DNA of 64,000 nt, taken from positions 310,596 to 374,595 of the forward strand of contig NZ_FZOC01000001.1 in assembly GCF_900188225.1 (NCBI RefSeq). Direction: 5' to 3'. The DNA comes from Humidesulfovibrio mexicanus. GTDB taxonomy: Bacteria; Desulfobacterota; Desulfovibrionia; Desulfovibrionales; Desulfovibrionaceae. Made by a program: the position numbers and the translations under genes. Under the pieces are notes generated by a model. It saw nothing but the letters and a program-made list of their open reading frames with translations. It did no database searches and was not told where the DNA came from. Of this stretch, positions 26,470 to 36,440 are shown in pieces (the stretch's first letter is position 1; every line of letters starts with the position of its first letter).

Positions 26470-27606
26470 TCAGAATTTAAAATAGTAGAACAGCACCGCG
26501 AACAGCCCGTCGGCCACGGTGATGAGGATGAGCCCGGCCACCACGGCCCCGGTGGTGGAGCGGCCCACCGCATCGGCCCCGCCGCCTGTGCGCAGCCCCT
26601 TCAGGCAGCTCACCCCGGTCACCAGCACGCTGAACACCAGAATCTTGATGAGGCTGCCGATGAGGTCCGTGGCCGTGACGTTGGCGAACACGCGCGAGGT
26701 GAAGGTCACCAGTGGAAAGCCGATGGAGACCATCACCAGCGCGCCCCCCACGAGGCTGGCGAAATTGAAGAACAACGTCATCACCGGCACCACGGCCAGC
26801 GACGACAGCAGCCTCGGCCCCACCAGGAAGCGCACCGGGCTTATGCCCATGGTGGAAAGCGCATCCAGTTCCTCGTTCACATGCATGGTGCCGATCTCCG
26901 CCGCGAAGGCGCTTCCCGAACGCGCCGCAAGCAAAATGGCGGTGACCAGCGGCCCCATCTCGCGGAACATCACCAGCCCCAGCATGTTGGGCACATAGAT
27001 TTCACCGCCGAAGCGCTGCAAGGTGATGACCGACTGGAAGCTCATGATCATGCCCATAAGAAAGCCGATCAAAAGCAGTATGGGCAGGCTTTCCACGCCA
27101 ACGGCCACGGCCTGGCGCAGCACGTCCTTCCAGCGCACCGTGCGCGGACGCCGCAAGGCGTTCCATACGACCAGCGCGCTTTCTCCCACAAAGCTGACGA
27201 GCAGGCGCAGGTCCGCGGCCAGATGCTCCAAAGCGGCACGGGTTCCGGGCTTTGGCTGGTCGTCCTCCCGCGCGGTCCCGGCGGTGCGGGCGCGCTGGGC
27301 CAGCTCCAGCAGGTGGCGATAGCGCTCCGGCAGTCCGGAAAGGGACACAGCAACTCCGGCCGCTTCGGCCTCGGCGCGCAGGGTGACCAGCAGCGCGAGG
27401 CCCGATCCGTCTATGTAGCGCACGTCGTCCAATTTCACCTGCAAGGACGTGAGGTCGCCCGCGCGAACGCGCGCCAGGGCGGGCTCCCACAGCCTGGCCA
27501 CAGTGGCGGCGCGCAACTCGCCAGAAAGGCGCACGGCCAGCGAACCTGGACCGTCCATGCTGGCTGCGAGGCCGGGTATCTCTATGGGCTGGGATGGAGG
27601 ACGCAT
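26470..27606 (-). CDS. mlaE: MlaE-type permease with fused STAS domain
   Basis: A 378-aa inner-membrane permease. An N-terminal STAS domain (about 15-100, VKLDDVRYIDGSGLALL) takes the place of a separate MlaB. The MlaE domain follows with about five helices and the family motifs LIGFLMGMIMSFQS, FREMGPLVTAILLAARSGSAFAAEIG and EELDALSTMGISPVRFLV. The ATG at 27606 follows AAGGG; an in-frame TTG 21 bp upstream is less likely. It is first in the operon mlaE-mlaF-mlaD-lipoprotein. Confidence 0.92.
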   Translation of the reverse strand: MRPPSQPIEIPGLAASMDGPGSLAVRLSGELRAATVARLWEPALARVRAGDLTSLQVKLDDVRYIDGSGLALLVTLRAEAEAAGVAVSLSGLPERYRHLLELAQRARTAGTAREDDQPKPGTRAALEHLAADLRLLVSFVGESALVVWNALRRPRTVRWKDVLRQAVAVGVESLPILLLIGFLMGMIMSFQSVITLQRFGGEIYVPNMLGLVMFREMGPLVTAILLAARSGSAFAAEIGTMHVNEELDALSTMGISPVRFLVGPRLLSSLAVVPVMTLFFNFASLVGGALVMVSIGFPLVTFTSRVFANVTATDLIGSLIKILVFSVLVTGVSCLKGLRTGGGADAVGRSTTGAVVAGLILITVADGLFAVLFYYFKF

Positions 27607-27786
27607 CGTGCCCTTGCGGTAGCGCAAAGTCGGGCGAAAGGCAAAGGGGGAACAGACGCACGCCGCGTTTGCGCGTTCAAGAACAGCAGGAACCGCCCTC
27701 TCAAAAGGCCCCTCATGCTCGGAATCTCGGCAAAGGGCGTACCGGGCGTTTCACCGCGAACCCACCCTCAGCACCGCACATCCTAC

Positions 27787-27816
27787 TTGACTTTTTTCGC
27801 AAAACAGAATTTTATT
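27787..27816 (+). promoter_or_regulatory. Candidate sigma-70 promoter of lrp-putA
   Basis: TTGACT (27787-27792) is followed after 18 bp by TTTATT (27811-27816), about 23 bp before the lrp-type start codon. The region is much more AT-rich than its surroundings. Confidence 0.5.
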
Positions 27817-27838
27817 CTTCAAACGGAAGGGTATCAGA

Positions 27839-28348
27839 ATGATCGACAAAATTGACATGACCATCCTGAGCATTCTTCAGGACCAGGGCCGCACCTCCAA
27901 CGCCGACATCGCACGGGCCGTGGGCATGGCCCCCTCGGCCGTGCTGGAGCGGATGCGCAAGTTGGAGCGCAAGGGCGTCATCCGCGGCTTCGAGGCCGTG
28001 CTCAGGCCCAAGGACGTGGGCTTCGCCCTCACGGCCTTCACCTTCGTCCGCGCCGATGAAGGCGTGGGCTCGACAGACATCGGCAAGGCGCTCTCCCGCG
28101 TGCCTGGCGTGCTGGAGACCCACTACACCGCGGGGCAGGACTCCTACCTGCTCAAGGTGCGCGCCCGCGACACCGAGCACCTCCAGCTCATCCTGCAGGA
28201 GTTCGGCGCCATACCCGGCGTGCGCGACACCCGCACCACCGTCGTGCTCACCACACTCAAGGAATCCCGCTCCCTGCCCCTGGCCGATGACGCCGCGACC
28301 GGCCGCCAGGAACAGCGGGGCACCACAAAAGAACAGAGCAAGGAGTAG
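27839..28348 (+). CDS. Lrp/AsnC-family transcriptional regulator
   Basis: A 169-aa regulator. The N-terminal AsnC-type helix-turn-helix (about 5-60) is LSILQDQGRTSNADIARAVG and VLERMRKLERKGVIRGF. The C-terminal RAM ligand-binding domain has the GVLETHYTAGQDSYLLKV strand. GGAAGG precedes the ATG at 27839. putA starts 4 bp downstream, so it probably controls proline degradation and responds to proline or glutamate. The last 20 residues form a polar tail. Confidence 0.88.
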   Translation: MIDKIDMTILSILQDQGRTSNADIARAVGMAPSAVLERMRKLERKGVIRGFEAVLRPKDVGFALTAFTFVRADEGVGSTDIGKALSRVPGVLETHYTAGQDSYLLKVRARDTEHLQLILQEFGAIPGVRDTRTTVVLTTLKESRSLPLADDAATGRQEQRGTTKEQSKE

Positions 28349-28351
28349 CCA

Positions 28352-31300
28352 ATGGCAGCCATCGACACCGCCGCCCTGGAGCCGAAGATCGTCGCACGGG
28401 GCAAGGAATTCTTCCAAAGCATCGCCGGAGAGGCCCCGTCCATCTTCAATAAGGGCTGGTGGACCGGCAAGGTTATGGACTGGGCCATGAAGAACGAGGA
28501 CTTCAAGGTCCAGATGTTCCGCTTCGTGGACGTGCTCCCCTACCTGACCACCAGCGAGTCCCTGTCCCGCCACATCGAGGAATACTTCGGCGACAAGGAC
28601 GCCAACATCCCGGATGTGCTCAAGTGGGGCGCGGGCAAGACCGGCTTCGGCGGCGGACTTGTGGCCATGGTGCTCAACAAGGCCATCCGCTCCAACATCG
28701 AGGGCATGGCCCGGCAGTTCATCATCGGCGAAAAGGCGTCCGAGGCGGTGAAAGGCATCCGCCAGCTGCGCAAGGACGGCTTCGCCTTCGTCATCGACCT
28801 CTTGGGCGAAGCGCCGCTGAACGAGAAGGAATGCGACGAGTATGCCGCAGGCTACATGGAGGTGCTGAACGGCATACAGGCCGAATACAAGAAGTGGGAC
28901 GGCCTGGATGTCGAGAAGGGCGCGGGCGGCGACCTGGACTGGGGACACGCTCCCAAGGTCAACGTAGCCGTGAAGCCCTCGGCCTTCTATTCCCAGGCCA
29001 AGCCCGTCGACGTGGCCGGAAGCGTGGAGGGCATGTACCGCCGCATTGAGCCCATCTACCGCAAGATCAAGGAAATGGGCGGGTTCATGTGCATCGACAT
29101 GGAGCAGCTCAAGTACAAGGAAATCACCATAGAGCTCTACAAGCGCCTGCGCAGCGCCCCGGAGCACCGCGATTACCCGCACTTGGGCATTGTGTTCCAG
29201 TGCTATCTCAAGTGCACCGAAGCCGATGTCTCCGGAATGATCGGCTGGGCGCGCAAGGAAAGCCTGCCCATCTCCATCCGCCTGGTGAAAGGCGCGTACT
29301 GGGATTCCGAAACCGTGCTCGCCAAGCAGAACGGCTGGGAGATCCCCGTGTGGACCATCAAGGCCGAGAGCGACATGGCCCACGAGCGCATTTCGCGCCT
29401 GATCCTGGAAAACCACGACATCTGCCATTTCGCCTGCGCTTCGCACAACATCCGCACCATCTCCAACGTCATCGAAACCGCCAAGGCCCTGAACGTGCCC
29501 GAGAGCCGCTATGAATTCCAGGTGCTTTACGGCATGGCCGAGCCCGTGCGCAAAGGCCTGCGCAACGTGGCCAAGCGGGTGCGCCTGTACTGCCCCTATG
29601 GCGACCTGATTCCCGGCATGGCCTACCTAGTGCGCCGCCTGCTGGAAAACACGGCCAACGAGAGCTTCCTGCGCCAGAGCTTCGCCGAGGGCGCGGAACT
29701 GGAGCGCCTGCTCGAAAACCCCGAAACGACCCGCGAACGCGAAGTGGCCGCGAAAAAGGCCGCGGTCGCGCCCAAGGCCGGTCCCGGCGGCTACCCTGCG
29801 TTCGCCAACCATCCAGGCGTGGACTTCACCATCCCGGCCGCCCGCGCGGGCATGGCCAACGCGCTGGCCACGGTCCGCAAGGACTTCGGCGCCACCTACC
29901 CGCTCCTCATCGGCGGCAAGGAGGTCAAGACCGCCGAGACGCTGGACTCCTACAACCCGGCCAAACCGTCGGAAATCATCGGCCGCGTGTGCCAGGCCGG
30001 AGTGAAGGAGACCCAGGACGCGTTGGCCGTGGCCAAGAAGGCCTACCTGGCCTGGCGGGACGTGGAGCCGCTGGAGCGCGCCAAGGTGCTCTTCAAGGCG
30101 GCGGACATCATGCGCCGCGACATCAACGAGCTTTCCGCCCTGCAGGTGCTTGAGGTGGGTAAGCAGTGGGACCAGGCCCATGCCGACGTGGCCGAGGCCA
30201 TCGACTTCCTGGAATACTACGGCCGGGAGATGATCCGCCTTGGCGCGCCCCGGCGCATGGGCAACGCCCCGGGCGAGGTGAACCAGTACTTCTACCAGGG
30301 CAAGGGCGTCACCGCCGTCATCGGGCCCTGGAACTTCCCGCTGGCCATCAGCGCGGGCATGGCCGCCGCGGCCATCGTGTGCGGCAACGCCGTGGTCTAC
30401 AAGCCCTCTGGCCTGTCCAGCGTGGTGGGCTACGGCATCGCCCGCATCTTCAAGGAGGCGGGTCTGCCCGACGGCGTGTTCAACTACCTGCCCGGCAAGG
30501 GCTCGGTCATGGGCGACGTGCTGGTGGAACATCCAGACGTGTCCGTCATCGCCTTCACGGGCTCCATGGAAGTGGGCCTGCGCATCCAGGAAAAGGCCGC
30601 CCGGGTGCAGCCCGGCCAAGTGCAGTGCAAGAAGGTCATCGCGGAGATGGGCGGCAAGAACGCCATCATCATCGACGACGACGCCGACCTGGACGAGGCC
30701 GTGACCGGCGTGCTGTACTCGGCCTTCGGCTTCCAGGGGCAGAAGTGCTCGGCCTGCTCGCGCGTCATCGTGCTGGACCCCATCTACGACCGCTTCGTGT
30801 CCCGCCTGGCGGAGGCCGCAAAGTCCATCAAGATCGGCCCCTCGGAGGATCCCTCCAACGCCATGGGCCCCGTGGTGGACACGGCCGCCCAGGCGAACAT
30901 CATCAAATACGTCGACATCGCCTGTTCCGAGGGCAAGGTGCTGGTGAAGCGCACCGACTTCCCGGCCGATGGCGGCTGCTACGTGCCGCTCACCATCGTC
31001 GAGGGCATCGACAAGAGCCACCGCATCGCCCAGGAGGAGGTCTTCGGCCCCGTGCTGGCCGTCATGCGCGCCAAGACCATCGACGAGGCCCTGGACATCG
31101 CGGGGTCCACCCGTTTCGCGCTGACCGGCGCCATCTACAGCCGCAGTCCCAAACACCTGGAAAAGGCGAGAAAAGAGTTCCGCGTGGGCAATCTGTACCT
31201 GAACAAGGGCAGCACCGGCGCCATGGTGGAGCGCCACGCCTTCGGCGGCTTCAACATGTCCGGCGTGGGCTCCAAGTCCGGCGGCCCGGACTACCTGCTC

Positions 31301-31387
31301 CAGTTCATGGACCCGCGCCTGGTTTCCGAGAACACCATCCGCCGCGGCTTCGCCCCGGTGGAGGAGGACGACGACTGGATCGCTTAG
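28352..31387 (+). CDS. putA: Bifunctional proline dehydrogenase / L-glutamate-gamma-semialdehyde dehydrogenase
   Basis: A 1,011-aa enzyme that oxidises proline to glutamate. The PRODH barrel fills about 70-460: KPSAFYSQAKP, CIDMEQLKYKE, IRLVKGAYWDSE and YEFQVLYGMAE are its strands. The aldehyde dehydrogenase fills about 500-1000: VIGPWNFPLAIS, VIAFTGSMEVG, the Glu in AEMGGKNA (about 765) and the Cys in GQKCSACSR (about 798). It lacks the N-terminal ribbon-helix-helix of E. coli PutA, so regulation falls to the Lrp-type gene 4 bp upstream. AAGGAG precedes the ATG. Confidence 0.95.
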   Translation: MAAIDTAALEPKIVARGKEFFQSIAGEAPSIFNKGWWTGKVMDWAMKNEDFKVQMFRFVDVLPYLTTSESLSRHIEEYFGDKDANIPDVLKWGAGKTGFGGGLVAMVLNKAIRSNIEGMARQFIIGEKASEAVKGIRQLRKDGFAFVIDLLGEAPLNEKECDEYAAGYMEVLNGIQAEYKKWDGLDVEKGAGGDLDWGHAPKVNVAVKPSAFYSQAKPVDVAGSVEGMYRRIEPIYRKIKEMGGFMCIDMEQLKYKEITIELYKRLRSAPEHRDYPHLGIVFQCYLKCTEADVSGMIGWARKESLPISIRLVKGAYWDSETVLAKQNGWEIPVWTIKAESDMAHERISRLILENHDICHFACASHNIRTISNVIETAKALNVPESRYEFQVLYGMAEPVRKGLRNVAKRVRLYCPYGDLIPGMAYLVRRLLENTANESFLRQSFAEGAELERLLENPETTREREVAAKKAAVAPKAGPGGYPAFANHPGVDFTIPAARAGMANALATVRKDFGATYPLLIGGKEVKTAETLDSYNPAKPSEIIGRVCQAGVKETQDALAVAKKAYLAWRDVEPLERAKVLFKAADIMRRDINELSALQVLEVGKQWDQAHADVAEAIDFLEYYGREMIRLGAPRRMGNAPGEVNQYFYQGKGVTAVIGPWNFPLAISAGMAAAAIVCGNAVVYKPSGLSSVVGYGIARIFKEAGLPDGVFNYLPGKGSVMGDVLVEHPDVSVIAFTGSMEVGLRIQEKAARVQPGQVQCKKVIAEMGGKNAIIIDDDADLDEAVTGVLYSAFGFQGQKCSACSRVIVLDPIYDRFVSRLAEAAKSIKIGPSEDPSNAMGPVVDTAAQANIIKYVDIACSEGKVLVKRTDFPADGGCYVPLTIVEGIDKSHRIAQEEVFGPVLAVMRAKTIDEALDIAGSTRFALTGAIYSRSPKHLEKARKEFRVGNLYLNKGSTGAMVERHAFGGFNMSGVGSKSGGPDYLLQFMDPRLVSENTIRRGFAPVEEDDDWIA

Positions 31388-31410
31388 CGCGGACGCAAAA
31401 CCGAACCGCA

Positions 31411-31441
31411 AGGCCGGGGGTGAAAACTCCCGGCCTTTTTT
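31411..31441 (+). terminator. Rho-independent terminator of lrp-putA
   Basis: AGGCCGGG (31411-31418) pairs with CCCGGCCT (31429-31436), followed by TTTTT. It lies 24 bp after the putA stop. Confidence 0.88.
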
Positions 31442-31571
31442 ACGCCTCCGGCCCGCCCCGCCAGGGCAAAGGCCGCCTTGACTTTGCCGCGCCATTGCTC
31501 AAAACTGCGCACAGAATGTGCTTTCCAGGCCTCAAAGGTCCGGACGCGAAACTCCAAACACCGGCGACACC

Positions 31572-34500
31572 ATGAACGACACGCAGCCACACAAGCGATC
31601 GGCTCTGGACAAAGGCAAGGCCCTCCTCGGCAGCCGCGCCCTGCGCATCACCCTGGCCAGCCTCGCCGCCCTGTTCCTGCTCTTCGGCGCGCTGGGCTAC
31701 TTCTGGCTTCCCGGTTTCGCCAAGGCCAAGCTGGAAACGCTGCTTACCGAGGAATTCGCCCGGCCCGTAAGCGTGGATAAAATCGAGATATCGCCGTACG
31801 CTCTCTCGCTCACGGTGCGCGGCTTCAGTGTGGGACAAAAAGGCGTCCAGCCCGGCCAGCACGCGGGCAAAGGTCCAGACGCCGAGCTCTTCGGCTTCGA
31901 CAGCCTGTTCGTGGATCTTTCCACGTCCAGCATGGCCCGCGGCATCCCCGTGGTGTCCAAGGTCGCCCTCGTCGGCCCCAGGCTGCACCTTGCCCGCACG
32001 AAGGACGGTCGCCTCAACGTCTCGGACCTGCTGGACAAATGGCTCGCCGGGCCGTCCTCGCCCACACCGGAATTCTCGGTTTCCGACATCACCATTCGCG
32101 GCGGCGCTGTCACCTTCAACGACACGCTGCTTGGCGCGCGCCATGAGCTGGCCGAGCTCAACCTGGGCATCCCGTTCATCGCCAACACCTCCGGCACGGT
32201 GGAAAGCAGCGTGGAGCCCACGTTCAGCGCAAAGGTCAACGGTTCGCCGCTGAACCTTGCTGGAGCGGTGAAGCCCTTCGCCCCAGGCAAGGACGCTAGT
32301 CTGGACATCGACATCAGCGATTTCGACTTGATGCGCGTCATGCGCTACGCTCCGTCCGACCTGCCCCTGGCCCTGGAGTCCGGCCGCATGGCCGCGCAGC
32401 TCAAGGTGTCGTTCGCCAAGCCCGAGGGCACAAACGCGGCCGTGCGTCTTTCCGGAACGGCGGAACTGGACGGTTTGGCCGCCAGGCTTCCCAGGGCTCA
32501 GGGCCAGCCTCTGCGCCTGCGCCTGGACAAGGCCGCGCTCAAGCTGGACGAGGCCACGCTGGCAGGGGTTCTGCGCTGCGGCCTTTCCCTGTCTGGCGCA
32601 AGCCTGTCCACGCCGACGGCCAAGGAGCCGCTCCTGGGCTTCGGCAGGCTCGATGTCTCCGGGATCAGCGTAACTTCGGCCGGGCGCAAGGCGGAGGTTG
32701 CGGAACTGCGTCTGGACAAGCCGTACGGCCGCGTACGCAGGCAGCAGGACAAAGGCTTGGACATCGTGGCCGCTCTGGAAGGTCTGGGCCAGGGCACAGC
32801 GCCCGCTCCAAAGGCCACTGCCAAGCCGACGCCCAAACCGGCTGGCAAGACAACGGCCAAGCCTACAGGCAAGACGCCCTCCCCGTGGGCCTGGAGCGTG
32901 GGGCGCGTGGTGGTCTCCGGCGGCGGCCTGCACTACGCCGACGACAGCCTCGGCCAGCGCATCCGCCCCCTGGAGGTGCGTGAACTAGCCATTTCCGTTG
33001 CGCCGCTTGCAAGCGCGGGCCAAACGCCCTCCACGGTCTCCGTTTCCGCACGCATCAACGACCGCGGCACCCTCAAGCTGGACGGCAACGTCCGGCGGGA
33101 ACCGCAAGTCAAGGCCGACCTCGCGCTCGACATGAGCCACGTGGACCTCGTCGCCTTGCAGGGGTTCGCGTCCACCGAGCTGCACGCCCTGCTCACCAGG
33201 GGCGAGGTGTCCCTCAAGGGTGCGCTTTCCGCCGATGGCCCCAAGGCCTCCTTCACGGGCGACGCGGCCCTTGTGGACTTCAGCGTGCTGGACAAGGTCA
33301 ACTCCGCCGACCTGCTGCGCTGGCGCAGCGTCACAGTCTCGCGCATCAACCTGGGCACGGAGCCCCTGCGCATAGACATCGGCGAAATCGCCGCCTCCAA
33401 CTTCTTCGTGCGGCTGCTGCTCACCTCGCAGGGCAGGCTCAACCTGAACGACGTGCTGCGCAAGGAGGAGGACGAACAGCGCCAGGCCCAGGCGACGGAA
33501 GCCACGTCCGGGGCCAAACCAGCCCCTGCGGTGGAAGCCGCGCCGCCCGCTGTCGCCACTGCCAAGCCGACGGCCAAGCCGACCGGCCCCGCCCCGCAAA
33601 TTCGCGTCGGCCGCATCGTGCTGGCCCACGGTGGCATCAATTTCACGGACCGCTTCGTCAAGCCCAACTACACGGCCAACCTTACCGACCTTTCGGGCCG
33701 CATCGGCGAGCTCAAGGCCGGGAGGCTCACAGACATCGCCCTGCGCGGCAAGGTGGACGGCACAGGACTGCTGGACATCTCCGGCAAGGCCGACCCCCTG
33801 GGCGAGCAACTGAACCTGGATCTGCACGCAAAGGCCACGGGCATCGAAATGGCGGGCTTCAGCCCCTACTCCGGCCGCTACGTGGGCTATGTCATCGAAA
33901 AGGGCAAGCTCTCCGTCGACCTGCGCTACCTGGTCAAGGACGGGCAGCTTGAGGCCCAAAACAACGTCTTCCTCGACCAGCTGACCTTCGGCAAGAAGGT
34001 GGAGAGCCCGGACGCCCTGTCCATCCCGGTGGGGCTTGTGGTGGCGCTGCTCAAGAACTCCAGAGGGGAAATCGACATCGATCTGCCCATCAAGGGCTCT
34101 CTCGACGATCCGGAATTCAGCGTCGGCGGCGTCATCGTCAAGGTGCTCATGAACCTCATCACCAAGGCCGTCACCTCGCCCTTCACGCTCCTGGCCTCGC
34201 TCTTCGGGGGCGGAGAGGAGTTGTCCTACGTGGCCTTCGAGCCCGGCCGCGACGACCTGACGCCGGAAGCGCAAAAACACCTGGAAACCCTGGCCAAGGC
34301 CCTGCGCGACCGCACGGGATTGAAGCTCGAAATCGCCGGCGCGGCCGATCCGGCCAGAGAAGAAGACGGACTCAAGCGGGCTCGCCTTGAGACGCGCGTA
34401 AAGACCCAGAAGGCCACGGAACTGGCTCGGCAAGGCAAAACCACCGGCGGCGTGGCGGACATCACCCTGACGCAGGAGGAATACGCGAAGTACCTGGAGC

Positions 34501-34781
34501 GCGTGTACAAGGCCTCCGATGTCAAGAAGCCGCGCAACATCGTGGGGTTGGCCAAGAGTATTCCGGTTGAGCAGATGGAAGCCCTGCTGCTGGCGGACAT
34601 GCAGACCCCGCAGGGAGCCATGGAGCGCCTGGCGCGCAACCGCTCCGTGGCGGTGCAGTCGTGGCTTGTGGAGACCGGCGGCGTGGAACAGGCCCGCGTG
34701 TTCCTGCTGGCCCCGCGCGTGGGCGTTGAACCGCCCAAGGGCGCGCCAGCCGGTGGGCGTGTCGACTTTTCCTTGCGCTGA
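31572..34781 (+). CDS. DUF748/AsmA-like inter-membrane protein
   Basis: A 1,069-aa protein with one N-terminal membrane helix (about 26-46), then FARPVSVDKIEISPYALSL, the start pattern of DUF748/AsmA-like proteins. Repeating beta-rich modules follow, split by Ala/Pro/Lys/Thr-rich linkers near residues 415-440 and 640-680. The C-terminal region has YVAFEPGRDDLTPEA, a feature of DUF748 ends. Such proteins are thought to bridge the envelope and carry lipids. The start is the ATG at 31572; the Shine-Dalgarno is weak. It lies alone after putA's terminator. Confidence 0.82.
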   Translation: MNDTQPHKRSALDKGKALLGSRALRITLASLAALFLLFGALGYFWLPGFAKAKLETLLTEEFARPVSVDKIEISPYALSLTVRGFSVGQKGVQPGQHAGKGPDAELFGFDSLFVDLSTSSMARGIPVVSKVALVGPRLHLARTKDGRLNVSDLLDKWLAGPSSPTPEFSVSDITIRGGAVTFNDTLLGARHELAELNLGIPFIANTSGTVESSVEPTFSAKVNGSPLNLAGAVKPFAPGKDASLDIDISDFDLMRVMRYAPSDLPLALESGRMAAQLKVSFAKPEGTNAAVRLSGTAELDGLAARLPRAQGQPLRLRLDKAALKLDEATLAGVLRCGLSLSGASLSTPTAKEPLLGFGRLDVSGISVTSAGRKAEVAELRLDKPYGRVRRQQDKGLDIVAALEGLGQGTAPAPKATAKPTPKPAGKTTAKPTGKTPSPWAWSVGRVVVSGGGLHYADDSLGQRIRPLEVRELAISVAPLASAGQTPSTVSVSARINDRGTLKLDGNVRREPQVKADLALDMSHVDLVALQGFASTELHALLTRGEVSLKGALSADGPKASFTGDAALVDFSVLDKVNSADLLRWRSVTVSRINLGTEPLRIDIGEIAASNFFVRLLLTSQGRLNLNDVLRKEEDEQRQAQATEATSGAKPAPAVEAAPPAVATAKPTAKPTGPAPQIRVGRIVLAHGGINFTDRFVKPNYTANLTDLSGRIGELKAGRLTDIALRGKVDGTGLLDISGKADPLGEQLNLDLHAKATGIEMAGFSPYSGRYVGYVIEKGKLSVDLRYLVKDGQLEAQNNVFLDQLTFGKKVESPDALSIPVGLVVALLKNSRGEIDIDLPIKGSLDDPEFSVGGVIVKVLMNLITKAVTSPFTLLASLFGGGEELSYVAFEPGRDDLTPEAQKHLETLAKALRDRTGLKLEIAGAADPAREEDGLKRARLETRVKTQKATELARQGKTTGGVADITLTQEEYAKYLERVYKASDVKKPRNIVGLAKSIPVEQMEALLLADMQTPQGAMERLARNRSVAVQSWLVETGGVEQARVFLLAPRVGVEPPKGAPAGGRVDFSLR

Positions 34782-34829
34782 CGCCACCCCACGGCGAGTC
34801 GGCTGAAACCCTCTGGATGCGGACGGCCA

Positions 34830-35564
34830 TCAGTCCCGCCGTACCCGCAAGCACAGGTCCCAGCCGCCCGGGGCCAGGTGCTCCTCGATCGCGCCGAAAC
34901 CGGCGTGCGCAAGCCGCTGCGTGAGCGCCCGCACCTCCTCCGGGTAGAACCCCGGCGTCTTGCGCACGCGGTCGGGCCACTGCAGGTGGATGGCGAACAC
35001 AACCACGCCCCCAGGCTGCACCATGCGATGCAGTTCGGCCAGACAGCGGCTTGCCGGGCGCCAGAACTGCACGTTGCTGACGCACAGCGCACGGTGGAAG
35101 CGCGCATCTGGCCAGCCGACTTCCGCCACGGAACACAGCGCCAAACGCATCCGCCCCTGGGCGATGGCCTGGGCGTTCCGCGCCGCCGCCCGCGAGAGCA
35201 TCAGCACGGAGCGCTCCACCCCGCACACCATGCCACGCTCCCCCACGGCCTCGGCCAGCATTGCCAGGGCCACGCCCGGCCCAAAGCCGATTTCCAGCAC
35301 GCTCTCCCCCTGCAAGGGCCAGAGCAGATCCACCGCAAAACGATTCAACGCCACATTCTTCCTGGCCATGACCAGCCCGGCAAGGCGGCCAAGTCCCCCT
35401 TCCGGCGCTGCGAAAGCGCGGAACAGCGGGTTGCCCTGGCGTTTCTCGAAAGCCCGCGCCACGATCACGTCCCCCTGTCCGCATTCCTCCAGGCTTGCGG
35501 TCTCGCAACGATGCGGAGCAAGGCCCTGGGCACTCTGTTCCGGGGAAACTTCACCTGTTTCCAT
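34830..35564 (-). CDS. Class I SAM-dependent methyltransferase
   Basis: A 244-aa methyltransferase. Motif I is VLEIGFGPGVAL, with the acidic post-I region GVERSVLMLSRA and a post-II segment FHRALCVSNVQFW. The small-molecule acceptor is unknown. The ATG at 35564 has GGAGG 7 bp upstream; an in-frame TTG further up is not supported. The MarR gene lies 57 bp upstream on the same strand, so it is probably under MarR control. Confidence 0.82.
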   Translation of the reverse strand: METGEVSPEQSAQGLAPHRCETASLEECGQGDVIVARAFEKRQGNPLFRAFAAPEGGLGRLAGLVMARKNVALNRFAVDLLWPLQGESVLEIGFGPGVALAMLAEAVGERGMVCGVERSVLMLSRAAARNAQAIAQGRMRLALCSVAEVGWPDARFHRALCVSNVQFWRPASRCLAELHRMVQPGGVVVFAIHLQWPDRVRKTPGFYPEEVRALTQRLAHAGFGAIEEHLAPGGWDLCLRVRRD

Positions 35565-35621
35565 AGCGGCATCCTCCGTCAGTGGAATTTTACGTTCATC
35601 GTAATAAATTTTCAAAAAAAA

Positions 35622-36056
35622 TTACCCCTGTTTCAATTCACGGGCCACGCGTTCCAGGGTGCGCATAAACAGGGCCCGCTGCTTCTCGTCTGGCAAAGCC
35701 TGGCAACACAGTTCGGCAAGACGTTGGTCCAGGGCGCGGTGCGCCTCCTCCACAGCAAGCCCCTTCTCCGTGACCACCAAGCCGTAGGATCGCCTGTCCT
35801 CGGCGTTGATGACCCGACGGACCAGCCCGCGCCGCTCCAGCCGATTCACCGCACTGGACAACGTGCTGTTGGGAATGTCCAGAATTCTGCGCACTTCGCC
35901 AACGGTTATGCCCGGGGTGCGTGACGAATGGTGGATAATGCCGACATCCAGCGCGGCGAGACCGTCCAGCCGGGCATCCCACTTGGCAAGGTTTTGCAGG
36001 CTGAAGGCGGCCACAAATCGATGCAGCGCTTCAGCCATAGGCATGTTGTCTTTCAT
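35622..36056 (-). CDS. MarR-family transcriptional regulator
   Basis: A 144-aa winged-helix regulator. The recognition region is ITVGEVRRILDIPNSTLSSAVNRLERRGLVRR and the wing is DRRSYGLVVTEKG. MarR proteins act as dimers and usually repress the adjacent gene until a ligand binds; here the likely target is its own operon with the methyltransferase. A TTCGAA palindrome with flanking CTTC(A)AAC repeats lies just upstream near 36070-36090 and is a candidate operator. Confidence 0.88.
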   Translation of the reverse strand: MKDNMPMAEALHRFVAAFSLQNLAKWDARLDGLAALDVGIIHHSSRTPGITVGEVRRILDIPNSTLSSAVNRLERRGLVRRVINAEDRRSYGLVVTEKGLAVEEAHRALDQRLAELCCQALPDEKQRALFMRTLERVARELKQG

Positions 36057-36440
36057 ATCCGCCTATTACGTCCTTCGAACTATCCTTCAACCGCAATACA
36101 CATCGCAACCCGGATCGTCAAGGGTTCATTCCGGTTCCGTCTCAGATGACGACACACTTCCTGGACAAGGACACGGGATTGCTGAAGTTGCCGGAACAAC
36201 GCAGAGCGGCGCAAAGCCGCAGCGGCGGCGTGGAGGCCGCATCCAGCAATACGATGGCGGAGGTTCTGGCGGTCTCCGAATGCAGCCCTTTCCACCCGCG
36301 CGCTGCTTGCGCATTCCCCATGGCGCGAAGCGCATCACCCGGGCATATCGTGCAGGGGCAATGCCGCTCTTGCCTCTTGCCACAGCGGCGAAAAGCAGGG
36401 AATATGCGTCCGCGCGCACAACACGCGCTCAAGGAGACCC
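36057..36440. other. Intergenic region without a convincing gene
   Basis: 384 bp between the divergent MarR and DarP genes. It holds both promoters and a possible MarR operator near 36070-36090. Short open frames on both strands lack ribosome sites and protein-like composition. I see no tRNA or terminator. Confidence 0.6.

Noticed and set aside
26017-27855. A 612-aa plus-strand frame opposite the mla operon
   Set aside because: His/Gln/Ala-rich composition typical of an antisense frame; the mlaE/mlaF motifs are on the other strand.
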